Source of the DNA: Rhodococcus pyridinivorans
Lineage (GTDB): Bacteria > Actinomycetota > Actinomycetes > Mycobacteriales > Mycobacteriaceae
Direction: 5' to 3'
DNA: 64,000 bases
Assembly (NCBI RefSeq): GCF_900105195.1
Contig: NZ_FNRX01000002.1
Location: forward strand, 930,001 to 994,000
This document shows, piece after piece, positions 8,246-18,303 of the stretch; position 1 is the stretch's first letter; each line of letters starts with the position of its first letter. The position numbers and the translations under genes were made by a program. A model generated the notes under the pieces. That model saw only the letters and a list, made by a program, of their open reading frames with translations. It was not told where the DNA came from and searched no databases.

Positions 8246-8489
8246 AACACCACCGCCAATCCTCGCCGGGTTCCATCGACTGGACGATCGGATGGCCGAT
8301 GCTGTGGGCGTGCGCGCTCGCGTGCTTACCCGGCGAGGAGTCGCAGCAACCGACGTGTCCGCACGTCAGGCACAGCCTCAGATGCACCCACGGGGTTCCG
8401 AGGCGAAGACATTCCTCGCAACCCTGCGGAGTCCGGGGCGCCACGGGCCGGATCGCGATCACATGTGGGTCCGCGTGGGCAAAAGTCAT
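8223..8489 (-). CDS. UBP-type zinc finger domain protein
   Basis: An 88-residue protein that is almost entirely a ZnF-UBP domain. Its zinc ligands are visible as CEEC (24-27), CLTCGHVGCC (40-49) and histidines in GKHASAHAHSIGHP. In eukaryotes this fold binds the ubiquitin C-terminus. Actinobacteria carry stand-alone versions of unknown role, often beside redox enzymes. The gene overlaps the thioredoxin gene upstream (ATGA) and the TrxR-like gene downstream, so it belongs to the same operon. The partner or ligand is unknown. Confidence 0.85.
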   Translation of the reverse strand: MTFAHADPHVIAIRPVAPRTPQGCEECLRLGTPWVHLRLCLTCGHVGCCDSSPGKHASAHAHSIGHPIVQSMEPGEDWRWCYVDQNFV

Positions 8490-8938
8490 GAGTTCGCCTC
8501 ATTGCCTGCTTTTTCCGAGAGCGCCTGATCGAGCCATGTGCGCAGCTGGGGTACCGGAGCGGCGCCCGCCTGACGAGCGAGGACCTCACCTCGGTCCATC
8601 ACCAGCAGCGTCGGTACGGCGCGGACGGTGAACCGTTCGGCCGTCTGGGGTGCAGCATCCACGTCGACCTTGACGAGCTTGATCTGACCTGCGCGTTCTG
8701 TGGCGAGCTGCTCGAGCGCGGGGCTGACCATGCGGCACGGAGCGCACCACGTCGCCCAGAGGTCAACGAGTACAGGCACCGAGGATTTCTCGGCGACCTC
8801 CGCGAAGTCGCCGTCCCCGGCCGAGGCGATCCAGGGCAGCGGCTCGTGGCAATTTCCGCAGCGGGGTCTCCCGTTCCCGGCCGCCGGTACCCTGTTGACC
8901 TTGCCGCAGTGTGGGCACTTCACCGTGTCGGATCTCAT
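8486..8938 (-). CDS. trxC: Thioredoxin with N-terminal zinc ribbon (TrxC/Trx2 type)
   Basis: A 150-residue cytoplasmic thioredoxin. Four cysteines (8, 11, 27, 30) form the zinc ribbon typical of thioredoxin 2, and the active site is WCAPC at 64-68, followed by the cis-proline motif AVPTLL. It reduces disulfides in substrate proteins. Trx2-type zinc ribbons are linked to oxidative stress sensing in E. coli TrxC. The gene begins 14 bases after clpB and overlaps the zinc-finger gene by 4 bases. The neighbouring reductase-like protein lacks CxxC, so the physiological reductant is probably encoded elsewhere. Confidence 0.88.
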   Translation of the reverse strand: MRSDTVKCPHCGKVNRVPAAGNGRPRCGNCHEPLPWIASAGDGDFAEVAEKSSVPVLVDLWATWCAPCRMVSPALEQLATERAGQIKLVKVDVDAAPQTAERFTVRAVPTLLVMDRGEVLARQAGAAPVPQLRTWLDQALSEKAGNEANS

Positions 8939-8952
8939 GACGACACCCCTTC

Positions 8953-11583
8953 TCAGGCCGCGATGGCGGGTTCCGTATATGCGACGGACAGTTCGCCGTC
9001 ATCGACCGTGACATCGATGGTGCCGCCCGGTTCGATTTCGCCGCGCAACAGCGCACGACCTATCCTGGTTTCGACCTCATGGGCGATATACCTGCGCAGG
9101 GGTCGTGCACCGTAGACCGGGTCGAAACCGTGTTCGGCGATGAGCCGGCGTGCTTCCGGTGTGATATTCAAGTGTATCTGTCTCTCTGACAATCTGTTCC
9201 GAAGGTCGGTGAGTTGTAGCTCGACGATATGTTCGATCTGGGGCAGTGTGAGCGGGGTGAACAACACGATGTCGTCGATCCGGTTGAGGAACTCGGGACG
9301 GAAGTGCCCGCGCAGTTCCGCCAGCACCCGCGCCCGGGCGTCCGGCTTGATCTCGCCGTCGGCTGTGACTCCGTCGAGGAGATGCTGGGATCCGATGTTG
9401 GAGGTCATGATGATCACCGTGTTCCGGAAATCGACCTGCCTGCCTTGGGAATCGGTGATCCGGCCGTCATCGAGCACCTGTAGAAGGGTATTGAAGACGT
9501 CGGCGTGGGCCTTCTCGATCTCGTCGAAGAGCACCACGGAGTACGGCTTGCGGCGCACCGCCTCGGTGAGCTGACCCCCCTCGTCATACCCGACGTACCC
9601 GGGGGGTGCACCGATGAGTCTGCTCACCGTGTGCCGTTCCTGGTACTCGCTCATGTCCAGGCGCACCATGTTGTCTTCGCTGTCGAAGAGGGCACTGGCC
9701 AGCGTCTTTGCGAGTTCGGTCTTCCCCACACCTGTCGGGCCCAGGAAGATGAACGAACCGATCGGCCGGCGCGGATCGCGGATACCCGACCTTGCTCTGA
9801 TTACCGCGTCTGCGACCAGTTGCACTGCCTCGTCCTGACCGATGACTCTCTCGTGCAGGATCTCGTCGAGCTTCAACAGTTTCTCCCGCTCGCCTTCCTG
9901 CAGTCGAGCGACCGGGATACCCGTCCATGCGGCCACGATCTCGGCGATCTCGTCTTCGGTGACCACCTCGCGCAGCAACGGATTGCGGCCTTGCCTGGTG
10001 GCCAATTGCTCCTCCGCCGCCTTGAGTTTGCGTTCGAGCTCGGTGATCTCGCCGTATCGCAGCTCGGCGGCCCGATTGAGGTCGTAATTGCGTTCGGCCT
10101 CCTCGGCTTCGTGGCGCAACCGTTCCAGCTCTCCCCGTAGCTCCTGCACCCGACGGATCGCTTGGCGCTCTGCCTCCCACTGCGCGTGCCGGGCGTCGGC
10201 CTCGGCCCGCAGATCGGCCAGCTCCTTGCGCAGCTCGTCGAGACGCGCCTTGCTGGCCGCGTCCGTTTCCTTGGACAGCGCGGCCTCCTCGATCTCCAGG
10301 CGGGTCACCTTCCGGGTGAGCTCGTCGAGTTCGGCGGGCATCGAATCGATTTCGGTTCGTAGCCGCGCACACGCCTCATCTACCAGATCGATCGCTTTGT
10401 CCGGCAGGAAGCGGTCGGTGATGTACCGGTGCGAGAGGGTCACGGCGGCCACCAGTGCGCCGTCCTGGATCTTCACGCCGTGAAACACCTCGAGGCGTTC
10501 GCGAAGTCCGCGCAGAATCGAGATTGCATCCTCGGCACTGGGCTCGTCGACGAGAACGGTCTGGAATCGACGCTCCAATGCTGCATCGGATTCGATGTGC
10601 TTGCGATACTCGTCGAGAGTGGTGGCACCGATCATGTGCAGTTCGCCGCGGGCGAGCATCGGTTTGAGCATGTTGCCGGCGTCGAGAGATCCCTCGCCGC
10701 CGACCGATCCTGCGCCGACGACGGTGTGTAACTCGTCGACGAACAACAGGATGCGCCCCTCGGCCGCTTTCACCTCGGACAGCACCGCCTGCAGCCGTTC
10801 CTCGAACTCGCCGCGGTACTTCGCGCCGGCCACCAGGGAACCCATGTCGAGCGAGAAGATCGTTTTGTCGCGTAGGCCCTCGGGCACGTCGCCGCGGACG
10901 ATCCGCTGGGCGAGGCCCTCGACGATCGCGGTCTTGCCGACGCCGGGGTCGCCGATCAGCACCGGATTGTTCTTCGTTTTCCGGCTCAGGATCTGCGTTA
11001 CCCTGCGGATTTCGGCGTCTCGCCCGATGACCGGATCGAGTTTGCCTGCTCGGCCCTCGGAGACGAGGTCGCGTCCGTACTTCTCGAGCGCCTCGTACGC
11101 ACCCTCCGGGGTGGCCGAGGTGACGCGCTGGTTGCCGCGCACTGTGGTCAAGGCGGCGAGGAAGGTCTCTCGTGTGACCCCATGACTGGCGAGGACCCGT
11201 CCGGACGCACTGGCCGATCCCTCCTCGGAGAGGGCCATCACGAGATGCTCCACCGACACGTAGGAATCCTTGAGTCGCTTCGCCTCCCGTTCCGCGGCGT
11301 CGAGCAGCTTGGCCAGGCGCTGGGTGATCATCACCTGACCGGGCGTCGCGCCGGGGCCGCTGACCTTCGGCCTGCGCGAGAGTTCACGTTCCAGATCGGA
11401 GCGTAGGGCGTCGACGTTCGCGCCGGCCTGCTCGAGCAGTCGGGGTACCAGCCCGTCCTGCTGATCGACCAACGCGAGCAGCAGGTGCTCTCCGTCGACC
11501 TCGGTGTGACCCATTCTGGTCGCTACGTTCTGGGCTTCCTGCAGGGCTTCTCGTGACCTTTCAGTCAGGCTGCCGGTGTCCAT
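8953..11583 (-). CDS. clpB: ATP-dependent disaggregase ClpB
   Basis: An 876-residue Hsp100 protein with an N-terminal Clp_N repeat domain (1-145), a first AAA+ module (Walker A GDPGVGKT, 211-218), a long charged coiled-coil middle domain (about 400-530), and a second AAA+ module with GPTGVGKT near residue 610. Together with DnaK, GrpE and a J-protein it rescues aggregated proteins. The ATG at 11581-11583 has AAGGAGG 7 bases upstream and overlaps the end of the CbpM-like gene by 19 bases. A core chromosomal clpB is expected elsewhere in a Rhodococcus genome, so this is probably an accessory copy (inference). Confidence 0.95.
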   Translation of the reverse strand: MDTGSLTERSREALQEAQNVATRMGHTEVDGEHLLLALVDQQDGLVPRLLEQAGANVDALRSDLERELSRRPKVSGPGATPGQVMITQRLAKLLDAAEREAKRLKDSYVSVEHLVMALSEEGSASASGRVLASHGVTRETFLAALTTVRGNQRVTSATPEGAYEALEKYGRDLVSEGRAGKLDPVIGRDAEIRRVTQILSRKTKNNPVLIGDPGVGKTAIVEGLAQRIVRGDVPEGLRDKTIFSLDMGSLVAGAKYRGEFEERLQAVLSEVKAAEGRILLFVDELHTVVGAGSVGGEGSLDAGNMLKPMLARGELHMIGATTLDEYRKHIESDAALERRFQTVLVDEPSAEDAISILRGLRERLEVFHGVKIQDGALVAAVTLSHRYITDRFLPDKAIDLVDEACARLRTEIDSMPAELDELTRKVTRLEIEEAALSKETDAASKARLDELRKELADLRAEADARHAQWEAERQAIRRVQELRGELERLRHEAEEAERNYDLNRAAELRYGEITELERKLKAAEEQLATRQGRNPLLREVVTEDEIAEIVAAWTGIPVARLQEGEREKLLKLDEILHERVIGQDEAVQLVADAVIRARSGIRDPRRPIGSFIFLGPTGVGKTELAKTLASALFDSEDNMVRLDMSEYQERHTVSRLIGAPPGYVGYDEGGQLTEAVRRKPYSVVLFDEIEKAHADVFNTLLQVLDDGRITDSQGRQVDFRNTVIIMTSNIGSQHLLDGVTADGEIKPDARARVLAELRGHFRPEFLNRIDDIVLFTPLTLPQIEHIVELQLTDLRNRLSERQIHLNITPEARRLIAEHGFDPVYGARPLRRYIAHEVETRIGRALLRGEIEPGGTIDVTVDDGELSVAYTEPAIAA

Positions 11584-11894
11584 GGGGGTGTCCTCCTTCT
11601 GCGGGACGCTGCTTCGAGTTTCTCGATTCGATCCAGCAGATCGAGCACGAGCCCGATTGCCGAGTAGTTCAGGCCTAGACCCGTCCGCAACCGTTGGATG
11701 CGGGCAGCGTGGGCCACTGCTGACGGTTCGAACAATATTTCGCCGCCGGGGTCGCGGCGTGCGTCGATCAGGCCGAGAGCCACGAGTTTTCTTGCCAGGT
11801 CGGGGTGCAGCCCGGTACGTTCGGCGAAGACATCCAGCGACATTCCGGTACGGCGAACCAATATGTACTGGGTGACCGGGGTGGGGGTGCTCAT
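11565..11894 (-). CDS. CbpM-like / MerR-like chaperone modulator
   Basis: A 109-residue protein with an N-terminal MerR-like helix-turn-helix ([25 protein letters not shown]) and a C-terminal helix [15 protein letters not shown]. Its position right after a CbpA-like J-protein (ATGA overlap) matches CbpM, which binds and inhibits the J-domain of CbpA. The alternative, an HspR-type repressor, is less likely because HspR is longer and I see no clear HAIR operator before dnaK. It overlaps clpB by 19 bases. Confidence 0.7.
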   Translation of the reverse strand: MSTPTPVTQYILVRRTGMSLDVFAERTGLHPDLARKLVALGLIDARRDPGGEILFEPSAVAHAARIQRLRTGLGLNYSAIGLVLDLLDRIEKLEAASRRRRTPPWTPAA

Positions 11895-12823
11895 GGCTGT
11901 TTCCTCGGGTCGAAGTTCGATTCGGCGGCCAACTGTTCGAACAGCTCGCGTTCGCGTGCTGTCGGTTTCGATGGCACCATCACCTTGATTTCGGCGTAGA
12001 GGTTGCCGTTGGAGCCTCGCGGGTTGGGCATGCCTTCTCCGCGCAGGCGCAGCTTCCTACCTGTCGACGAGCCCGGTACGACTTTGACTTTCGCCTCACC
12101 GCCGGGAGTGGGAACGGCGACCGTCGCGCCGAGGGCTGCTTCCCAGGGGGAGACGGGAAGGTCGACGTAGATGTCCCGGCCCTGTACGCGGAACCGGGCA
12201 TGCGGTTTGATCCGGACCACGAGGTACAGATCCCCGGGCGGTGCGCCGCCGTTGCCTCGGCCCCCTTGCCCGGCCAGCCGGATTCTTTGGCCGTCGAGGA
12301 CACCGACCGGAATGTCGACGTCGTATCGTCGTCCGTCCAGACGGAGAGTGCGTTTGCCGCCCCGGTACGCCTCTTCCAGGGTCAGTTCCAGTTCCGCTTC
12401 CTGATCGGCGCCGGGAATCGGGCCGTACGCGCCACCGCCGCCGAACATCTGTCCGAAGAGGTCCTCGAAGTCGACGCCGCCCTCGCCACCGAAACCTTGA
12501 CCGAAGTGCACCCTTCTGCCGCCGGCCCCGCCCCCGCCGCCGTACCCACCGCCGCCGTACCCGCCTGCGCCGGCCCGGACCCGTTCGTCGTAGTCCTCGG
12601 GTACCCGCCGGAAGTCGTCCCCGAATCGGTCGTAGCGTTTCCGGGTGTCCGGGTCGGACAACACATGGTAGGCCTCATTGATCTCTTTGAACTTGTCTTC
12701 CGCAGTGGGGTCTTTGTTGATGTCGGGGTGATATTTGCGGGCAAGTCGGCGGTAGGCCTGCTGGATTTCGTCGGTGTCGGCGCTGCGCGGGACCCCGAGC
12801 GCTTCGTAGTAGTCACGCGCCAT
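11891..12823 (-). CDS. cbpA: J-domain co-chaperone, class B (CbpA/DnaJ-like without zinc finger)
   Basis: A 310-residue Hsp40. The N-terminal J-domain ([11 protein letters not shown], with YHPDINKD carrying HPD) is followed by a Gly-rich linker with repeated GYGGGG and by two DnaJ C-terminal beta domains. The four CxxCxGxG zinc motifs of DnaJ are absent, so it is CbpA-like. I prefer the ATG at 12821-12823, with AGGAG 8 bases upstream, over the GTG overlapping the grpE stop. It stimulates DnaK ATPase and delivers substrates; its CbpM-like partner follows directly. Confidence 0.9.
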   Translation of the reverse strand: MARDYYEALGVPRSADTDEIQQAYRRLARKYHPDINKDPTAEDKFKEINEAYHVLSDPDTRKRYDRFGDDFRRVPEDYDERVRAGAGGYGGGGYGGGGGAGGRRVHFGQGFGGEGGVDFEDLFGQMFGGGGAYGPIPGADQEAELELTLEEAYRGGKRTLRLDGRRYDVDIPVGVLDGQRIRLAGQGGRGNGGAPPGDLYLVVRIKPHARFRVQGRDIYVDLPVSPWEAALGATVAVPTPGGEAKVKVVPGSSTGRKLRLRGEGMPNPRGSNGNLYAEIKVMVPSKPTARERELFEQLAAESNFDPRKQP

Positions 12824-12828
12824 GGCGC

Positions 12829-13353
12829 TCACTCCTCAGGTCGGCTGACGACCACGGTGGCGGGACGCAATTGCTGTCCGTTTTCTCCGTAACCTGGCCG
12901 CAAGACCTCGATCACGGTCCCGGAGGGAAGGTCGGGTTGGGCCACCACACTGACTACTTCGTGGAGTTCCGGGGTGAACGGCACACCGACCTCGTCGTGG
13001 CGCTCGAAGCCGAGCCGTGACAGCACCTGCACCGCCTGATCCCGGATCGCCTTCACACCCTCGACGACGGCCTGAGGATCGCTATCCGCATGGGCCAGCG
13101 CGAGCTCCAAGTTGTCCAGGACAGGCAGCCACGCCGCCGATACCCTCGCTGTCTCCGCGGCGCGTTCACGGTCGAGATCTTTGGCATACCGCTTGCGCAG
13201 GTTGTCCAGATCTGCGAGTGCTCTGCGCCAGCGGTCCTCGAGTCGAGCCAGCTTGGCTTCGGTATCGGTGTGATCAGGCCTCGTCTCGGTCTGGTCCGTG
13301 TCAGTATGGTCGGTAGCCTGCTCGGTCGTCGAATGATCAGCAGATCTGTCCAT
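12829..13353 (-). CDS. grpE: Nucleotide exchange factor GrpE
   Basis: A 174-residue GrpE. An acidic, disordered N-terminus (about 1-35) is followed by a long coiled coil ([26 protein letters not shown]) and the C-terminal beta-wing with [20 protein letters not shown]. It releases ADP from DnaK. The ATG at 13351-13353 has GAGG 6 bases upstream; a TTG overlapping the dnaK stop is possible. It sits between dnaK and the J-protein gene with 5-8 base junctions, the normal order for the DnaK machine. Confidence 0.92.
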   Translation of the reverse strand: MDRSADHSTTEQATDHTDTDQTETRPDHTDTEAKLARLEDRWRRALADLDNLRKRYAKDLDRERAAETARVSAAWLPVLDNLELALAHADSDPQAVVEGVKAIRDQAVQVLSRLGFERHDEVGVPFTPELHEVVSVVAQPDLPSGTVIEVLRPGYGENGQQLRPATVVVSRPEE

Positions 13354-13361
13354 CAGGTGCC

Positions 13362-15242
13362 TCAACTCCGATCGAACTCGGCGTCGATCACGTCGTCGTC
13401 ATCCGACGACGCAGCGTCTCTTCCGCCGGTCTGGTATCCCTCGCCGCCGTTTTGAACCGCTGCAAGCCCGTAGAGCAACTGCTGCAGCTCCGAGGTCAGT
13501 GGCTCTACCTCCGAGGGTGGAGCACCGTCTTCTACAGCCTTCCTCGCGTCGGCGATCAACATCTCGGCACGCGCTTTCTCGTGCGGTGGCGCACTGTCAC
13601 CCAGTTCGGCAAGTCGCCGTTCCACCTGGTAGGCAACCGAATCGAGGGCGTTACGTGCGTCGACCGCCTTGCGCAGCTCCTCGTCCTCACGCCGGTTCCG
13701 TTCGGCCTCGGCGAGCATGCGCTCGACCTCGCTCTGGTCGAGGTTGCCCTGTTCGCTGATCGTGATGCTCTGCTCCTTGCCGGTGTCTTTGTCACGGGCG
13801 GTGACGTTGAGAATGCCGTTGGCATCGATATCGAATGTGACTTCGACCTGCGCCTCGCCGCGTGGCGCAGGTCGGATGTCTTCCAGCCGGAACCGGCCCA
13901 GCACCCGGTTGTCGGCGGCGCGTTCGCGTTCGCCCTGCAGGACTACGACGTCCACGGCGGACTGATTGTCTTCCGCTGTGGAGAACACTTCGCTGCGTCG
14001 GGCGGGGATCGTCGTGTTGCGCTCGATGATCTTGGTCATTACCCCGCCCTGCGTCTCGACGCCGAGGGACAGTGGGGTGACGTCGAGCAACAGTACGTCG
14101 GAGACCTCACCTTTGAGCACGCCTGCCTGGACCGCGGCACCGAGCGCCACGACCTCGTCCGGGTTGACGCCCATGTGGGGATCCTTACCGCCGGTGAGCC
14201 GGCGAACGAGTGCCTGTACCGCCGGAATGCGTGTCGAACCACCGACCAGGATCACCTCGTGGATGTCGTTGGCGGTGATCTTGGCGTCACTCATTGCCTG
14301 CTTTACCGGACCGAGGCAGCGTTCCACCAGATCTGCCGTCAGATCCTCGAACTTCGATCGCATGATCGTGGTGGTGAGGTGTTTGGGGCCGTTCGCGTCT
14401 GCGGTGACGAAGGGCAGGTTGACCTGGGCTTGAGTTACCGAGGACAACTCGACCTTGGCCTTCTCTGCCGCCTCGAAGAGTCGTTGCAGCGCTTGTGGAT
14501 CCTTGCGCAGATCGATGTTCTCCGCGCTCTGGAACTCGTCGGCGAGGTAGTCCACCAGGCGCCGGTCGAAATCGTCTCCGCCGAGGTGGGAGTCGCCGGC
14601 CGTCGAGCGAACCTCGACTACTCCCTCGCCGACATCGAGCAGGCTCACATCGAACGTGCCGCCGCCGAGGTCGAAGACCAGTACGGTCTCGTGGGTCTGT
14701 TTGTCCATGCCGTACGCCAATGCCGCCGCGGTCGGCTCGTTGATGATCCGCAGGACCTCGAGGCCCGCGATCCGGCCGGCGTCCTTGGTGGCGTTGCGCT
14801 GCGCGTCGTTGAAGTAGGCCGGAACGGTGATGACCGCTTCCTTGACCTTCTCGCCAAGGAACTTGCTGGCGTCGTCGACGAGTTTGCGCAGCACCAGGGC
14901 ACTGATCTCCTCTGGTGCGTACTTCTTACCTCGCACGTCGAATCGTGCCTCACCGTTGTCGCCCGGTACGACGTCGAAGCTGACCGCTTTGGCCTCCTCG
15001 GAGATCTCGTCGAAATGACGTCCGATGAAGCGTTTCGCCGAGTAGATCGTGCCCTTCGGGTTCAGGATCGCCTGTCGTCGGGCCAGCTGACCCACCAGGC
15101 GCTCGCCGCTATCGGTGAATGCCACCACCGACGGCGTCGTCCGCGCACCCTCGACATTGGAGATCACCACCGGTTCGCCGCCTTGCCAGCTTGCGATGAC
15201 CGAGTTGGTGGTGCCCAAGTCGATGCCTACCGCAGTTGCCAT
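13362..15242 (-). CDS. dnaK: Hsp70 chaperone DnaK
   Basis: A complete 626-residue Hsp70. It has the ATP-binding [12 protein letters not shown] at the N-terminus, [14 protein letters not shown], the interdomain [15 protein letters not shown], and a C-terminal lid ending in an acidic [10 protein letters not shown] tail. It is the first gene of the minus-strand stress operon; the ATG follows AAAGGA. The upstream 400 bases show no clear HspR inverted repeat (HAIR), so control may differ from the main actinomycete dnaK operon. The neighbourhood (clpB, grpE, J-protein, thioredoxin) argues for a self-contained protein-repair unit. Confidence 0.95.
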   Translation of the reverse strand: MATAVGIDLGTTNSVIASWQGGEPVVISNVEGARTTPSVVAFTDSGERLVGQLARRQAILNPKGTIYSAKRFIGRHFDEISEEAKAVSFDVVPGDNGEARFDVRGKKYAPEEISALVLRKLVDDASKFLGEKVKEAVITVPAYFNDAQRNATKDAGRIAGLEVLRIINEPTAAALAYGMDKQTHETVLVFDLGGGTFDVSLLDVGEGVVEVRSTAGDSHLGGDDFDRRLVDYLADEFQSAENIDLRKDPQALQRLFEAAEKAKVELSSVTQAQVNLPFVTADANGPKHLTTTIMRSKFEDLTADLVERCLGPVKQAMSDAKITANDIHEVILVGGSTRIPAVQALVRRLTGGKDPHMGVNPDEVVALGAAVQAGVLKGEVSDVLLLDVTPLSLGVETQGGVMTKIIERNTTIPARRSEVFSTAEDNQSAVDVVVLQGERERAADNRVLGRFRLEDIRPAPRGEAQVEVTFDIDANGILNVTARDKDTGKEQSITISEQGNLDQSEVERMLAEAERNRREDEELRKAVDARNALDSVAYQVERRLAELGDSAPPHEKARAEMLIADARKAVEDGAPPSEVEPLTSELQQLLYGLAAVQNGGEGYQTGGRDAASSDDDDVIDAEFDRS

Positions 15243-15245
15243 GAT

Positions 15246-15530
15246 TCATTCCTTTCGATTGGTCCGGCCGGTGAGTCGGCGGACGGCTTGGTCCGCGACT
15301 TCGACGTCGGCGAGGACTTCGGAGTGCCGTGGTTGTGTAGGGACATGGTCGTAAGGACTGGGAACGAGGTGAAGTCGCGCTGGCTGCCCTGTCCTGTGAT
15401 GCGTGCATGACCAGGCCGAACGGAGCGCCGACAACGGCACCGAAGATCGGCGCGTAGAAGCTGAGATCGAGGCGTGTACACGGCGGCCGGCCTCGGTGGA
15501 GTAATCCAAAAATCCAGCCTAATGGTGTAG
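15246..15530 (-). pseudogene. Remnant of a general stress protein 17M-like gene
   Basis: Minus-strand pieces in different frames resemble the C-terminal half of actinobacterial general-stress proteins of the GSP-17M/DUF family: YAPIFGAVVGAPFGLVMHAS, then GSQRDFTSFPVLT, then SEVLADVEVADQAVRRL just before dnaK. The order and spacing are right but at least two frameshifts separate them. This is a recognition by eye with no alignment; the stretch may only be the dnaK leader. Confidence 0.4.
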
Positions 15531-16066
15531 CTGTCCACGCGCCTGCGGCGGCGCGGGCGCGGCCCAGCGGTAGTTCAGTGTGCCGATGACCTATTCGACC
15601 GGCTCCCGCCACTGGACTCTGACATCACCTCCCTGCCTGATGGGTTGGCCGGCCAGAATATCTCCGTGTGGTGCCGCTGCCGCGGATGCCTGGGGTTTTG
15701 CGTAGGGGCAGTCCCAGTGTCATCCGATGCGGTTCGGCCGCAGTGAGAATTGTCGCGTCAGGATTGCGTGAGTCCTGCATGTACCTAGCCTCTACTCGGT
15801 CCGGGGCACTTCTCAGTATCGCCCAGAACGGTGCCTACCGTCATGGAATGGGGGAATCGACGCGGCGGGCTCAAGTATTGGTCGTAACCCTGCTGATTGG
15901 AGAGAAGTGTGCGGATGGGACGAAGAGAGCAAGACGGGAGTAGAGTGTCGACAACGCTTGAATTCGAGGCCGATGCGACGGTGGAGAACGAGAGCACCGT
16001 GTCGGTGTGTGGCTAGTCTGCCTAATTCTCCATTCTGATCCTGGGAAGACTGTCGATTCCGCGTCC
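15531..16066. other. Gene-free stretch between dnaK region and IS21 remnant
   Basis: About 535 bases with only short frames that show no family resemblance. It presumably contains the dnaK operon promoter or its lost upstream neighbour. I see no strong hairpin, HspR-type repeat or RNA gene. Confidence 0.4.
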
Positions 16067-16610
16067 TCAAAGGCGGTAGCTGGCACCTTTGAGCGTCAAC
16101 ACGTCGGCGTGATGGACGATCCGGTCGATCATCGCGGCGGCGACGGCCTGATCACCGAAGACTCGACCTGACCTTCGTCGCCCGGCGGGACCGCTCCGCG
16201 GGGCATCGTGGCTTTCGACGCCGCGACCCGTTCGGCGAATCGCGCCGAAATATAGCGACGCACAGTTGATTCCGATACCGGGACACCGTGGTCGTCGCGC
16301 AGTCGTTGGGCGATCGTTGCTACGGTCACCGACTCGTCGAGCTGGCCTTCGATCCAGGTGTGGTGGGCGGCGATCGCCGGCCAGGTCACCGCCCGCGCCG
16401 TTGGGTCCACCACTTAGGGGAACCAGGCCCCGATCAACTCGCGCCACAGGTTCTCGTCGAATCTGTGGCCGTCGCCGGGGGCAGCCCCGCCGCCAGTGCC
16501 AGGGCCAGGTACTTGCGGATGGTTTTGCGGTCGAGTCCCAGGGCTGTCGAGATCTGCACCTGGGAGCGGCCGGCATGCCAATGCCGGAACAACTCCGTCA
16601 GATCGGTCAT
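16067..16610 (-). pseudogene. Decayed IS21-family istA/istB remnant
   Basis: Fragments of IstA are recognisable on the minus strand: MTDLTELFRHWHAGRSQVQI at the start (ATG 16608-16610), then GDGHRFDENLWRELIGAWFP in another frame, then TWIEGQLDESVTVATIAQRL and SESTVRRYISARFAERVA. The final residues VAAAMIDRIVHHADVLTLKG are the C-terminus of the IstB ATPase. Most of istA and nearly all of istB are therefore deleted and the pieces frameshifted. It abuts the left end of the IS3 element. Confidence 0.75.
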
Positions 16611-17049
16611 CGTCCGCGTTCTCCTTGCCACCGCCGGGCCCCTTCCCAGGTCCTCGGTGGACCTCGGGAAGAAGCGAACCTGCAGCAGCACCCGCGCCCC
16701 GACTGAATCGCCCCGGGTCTGTCGGAGGCTCTCGAACCTGTGAAGGATGAAGAGCATGGCAGCACCACGGAAGTACAGCGTTGAGCTGAAGGAACGAGCA
16801 ACGAGAATGGTCGTCGAAGCCCGCCAGGATCCAGCGACACGGCCGGGAGCACTCAAACGGATCGCCGATCAACTCGGTGTGCACCCCGAAGCGCTCCGGA
16901 CCTGGGTCAAGCAGGCCGAGGTCGACGGCGGCGTGCGCCTCGGCACCACAACCAGCGATGCCGAACGGATCGCACAGCTCGAACGGGAGAACCGCGAGCT
17001 GCGGCGGGCGAACACGATCCTCGAGCAGGCCTCGGCTTTCTTTGCGTCA

Positions 17050-17205
17050 ATGCCATCCTGAACAGGCCCGGCGGGACTCGCTCGTTTCTTTGCTGCCCCA
17101 ACCTCGGTTGGTGGCTTATCCCGATGTGCGGCCCGCCGGGCCCCGGATGGTCGTCCGCGTGGCTTGATAGAAGCGTGCCGCTGATGCCCGATTGAGGCGT
17201 GCCCA
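17050..17205 (+). ncRNA. Candidate IS110 bridge RNA region
   Basis: The non-coding left end contains a perfect 11-bp stem, GGCCCGGCGGG (17065-17075) with CCCGCCGGGCC (17132-17142). It encloses a 56-base loop that itself has a CCAAC/GTTGG hairpin around 17097-17110. Bridge RNAs of IS110-group elements are transcribed from this position and carry target- and donor-binding loops. The call rests on location and foldability; the guide sequences were not resolved. Confidence 0.45.
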
Positions 17206-18303
17206 ATGACGACTGCCCGGGCGCCCCGTTCACCCACGGATCGGAGTCGTCAGTTGATCATCATCGGAGTCGATGCTCACAAATCCACCCACACCTTCGT
17301 CGCAGTCGACGAGGTCGGACGCAAACTCGGACAGCTGACCGTCAAGGCCACCACCGACGGTCACCTGTCCGCGATCGAGTGGGCCTCCCAGTGGCCGCAG
17401 CTGCAGTTCGCGCTCGAAGACTGCCGCCACGTCACCCGACGTCTGGAAGCGGACCTGCTGCGCCGCGGACACTCGGTGGTCCGGGTGAAGACCCAACTGA
17501 TGGCGGTGCACCGACGCAGCGCCCGCGAACCGGGCAAGTCCGATCCGATCGACGCACACGCGGTCGCGATGGCCGCGCTACGGGAACCGAACCTGCCGAT
17601 CGCACGACTGGACGGCCCCGCTCGCGAAGTCAAACTTCTGAGCGATCACCGGCACGACTTGGTATGCGAGAGAACCAAACTCATCAGCCGACTGCGCTGG
17701 CACCTACACGAACTCGACCCCGAACTACACATCCCGCTCCGCGGTATCCGACGGTACCGTGTGATGGACGAGCTTGCCGACCGGCTTGCACAGTTCACCG
17801 GTGTGGTCGCCCAGATCGCTGGTGAACTCCTGGATCGGTGTCGGCAGATGACCCGTCAGATCAACGACCTCGAACAACGGATCCGCGACCGTGTCCGCGC
17901 CTTGGCACCGTCGTTGCTCGACATCCCCGGCTGCGGAGTTCTCTCCGCAGCGGTCATCATCGGCGAGACTGCCGGCGCGCACCGCTTCCACTCCAAGGAC
18001 GCCTACGCGAAGTTCAACGGCACCGCCCCGATCCCGGTCTGGTCGGCCCAAGAGCGGGTGCGTCTGAACCGGGGTGGCAACCGCACCGTCAATGCGGCCC
18101 TGCACGCCATCGCCATCACCCAAGTCGCTCGCGGTGGTCCGGGTAAGGACTACGTCGCCAAGCTACAGGCAGCCGGAAAGACTCGGCGGGAGGCGGTGCG
18201 GTTGCTCCGCCGCCGTATCTCCGACCGAGTGTTCCAGATCTTGCGTGCCGACGAAGCCGAACTCGGAAAGGTCGCGAACGCATCGATTTTGGCGGCGGCT
18301 TGA
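17206..18303 (+). CDS. IS110-family DEDD recombinase/transposase
   Basis: An intact 365-residue protein. The N-terminal RuvC-like DEDD domain shows Asp23 (IIIGVDAHK), Glu71 (ALEDCRH) and Asp113/Asp116 (KSDPIDAHA). The C-terminal Tnp20 domain has SLLDIPGCGVLSAAVIIGE and KFNGTAPIPVWSA, with RLNRGGNRTVNAALH containing the nucleophile-serine region variant of this family. Such recombinases insert DNA using a bridge RNA. The ATG at 17206 is the first in frame. The protein looks functional although its host IS3 is dead. Confidence 0.92.
   Translation: MTTARAPRSPTDRSRQLIIIGVDAHKSTHTFVAVDEVGRKLGQLTVKATTDGHLSAIEWASQWPQLQFALEDCRHVTRRLEADLLRRGHSVVRVKTQLMAVHRRSAREPGKSDPIDAHAVAMAALREPNLPIARLDGPAREVKLLSDHRHDLVCERTKLISRLRWHLHELDPELHIPLRGIRRYRVMDELADRLAQFTGVVAQIAGELLDRCRQMTRQINDLEQRIRDRVRALAPSLLDIPGCGVLSAAVIIGETAGAHRFHSKDAYAKFNGTAPIPVWSAQERVRLNRGGNRTVNAALHAIAITQVARGGPGKDYVAKLQAAGKTRREAVRLLRRRISDRVFQILRADEAELGKVANASILAAA

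Noticed and set aside
13452..15410. A 652-codon open frame on the plus strand opposite dnaK
   Set aside because: It is the antisense shadow of a high-GC gene with strong third-position bias. dnaK on the other strand is unmistakable.
15243..15660. An HspR (HAIR) operator before dnaK
   Set aside because: No CTTGAGT-N7-ACTCAAG-like inverted repeat is present on either strand.
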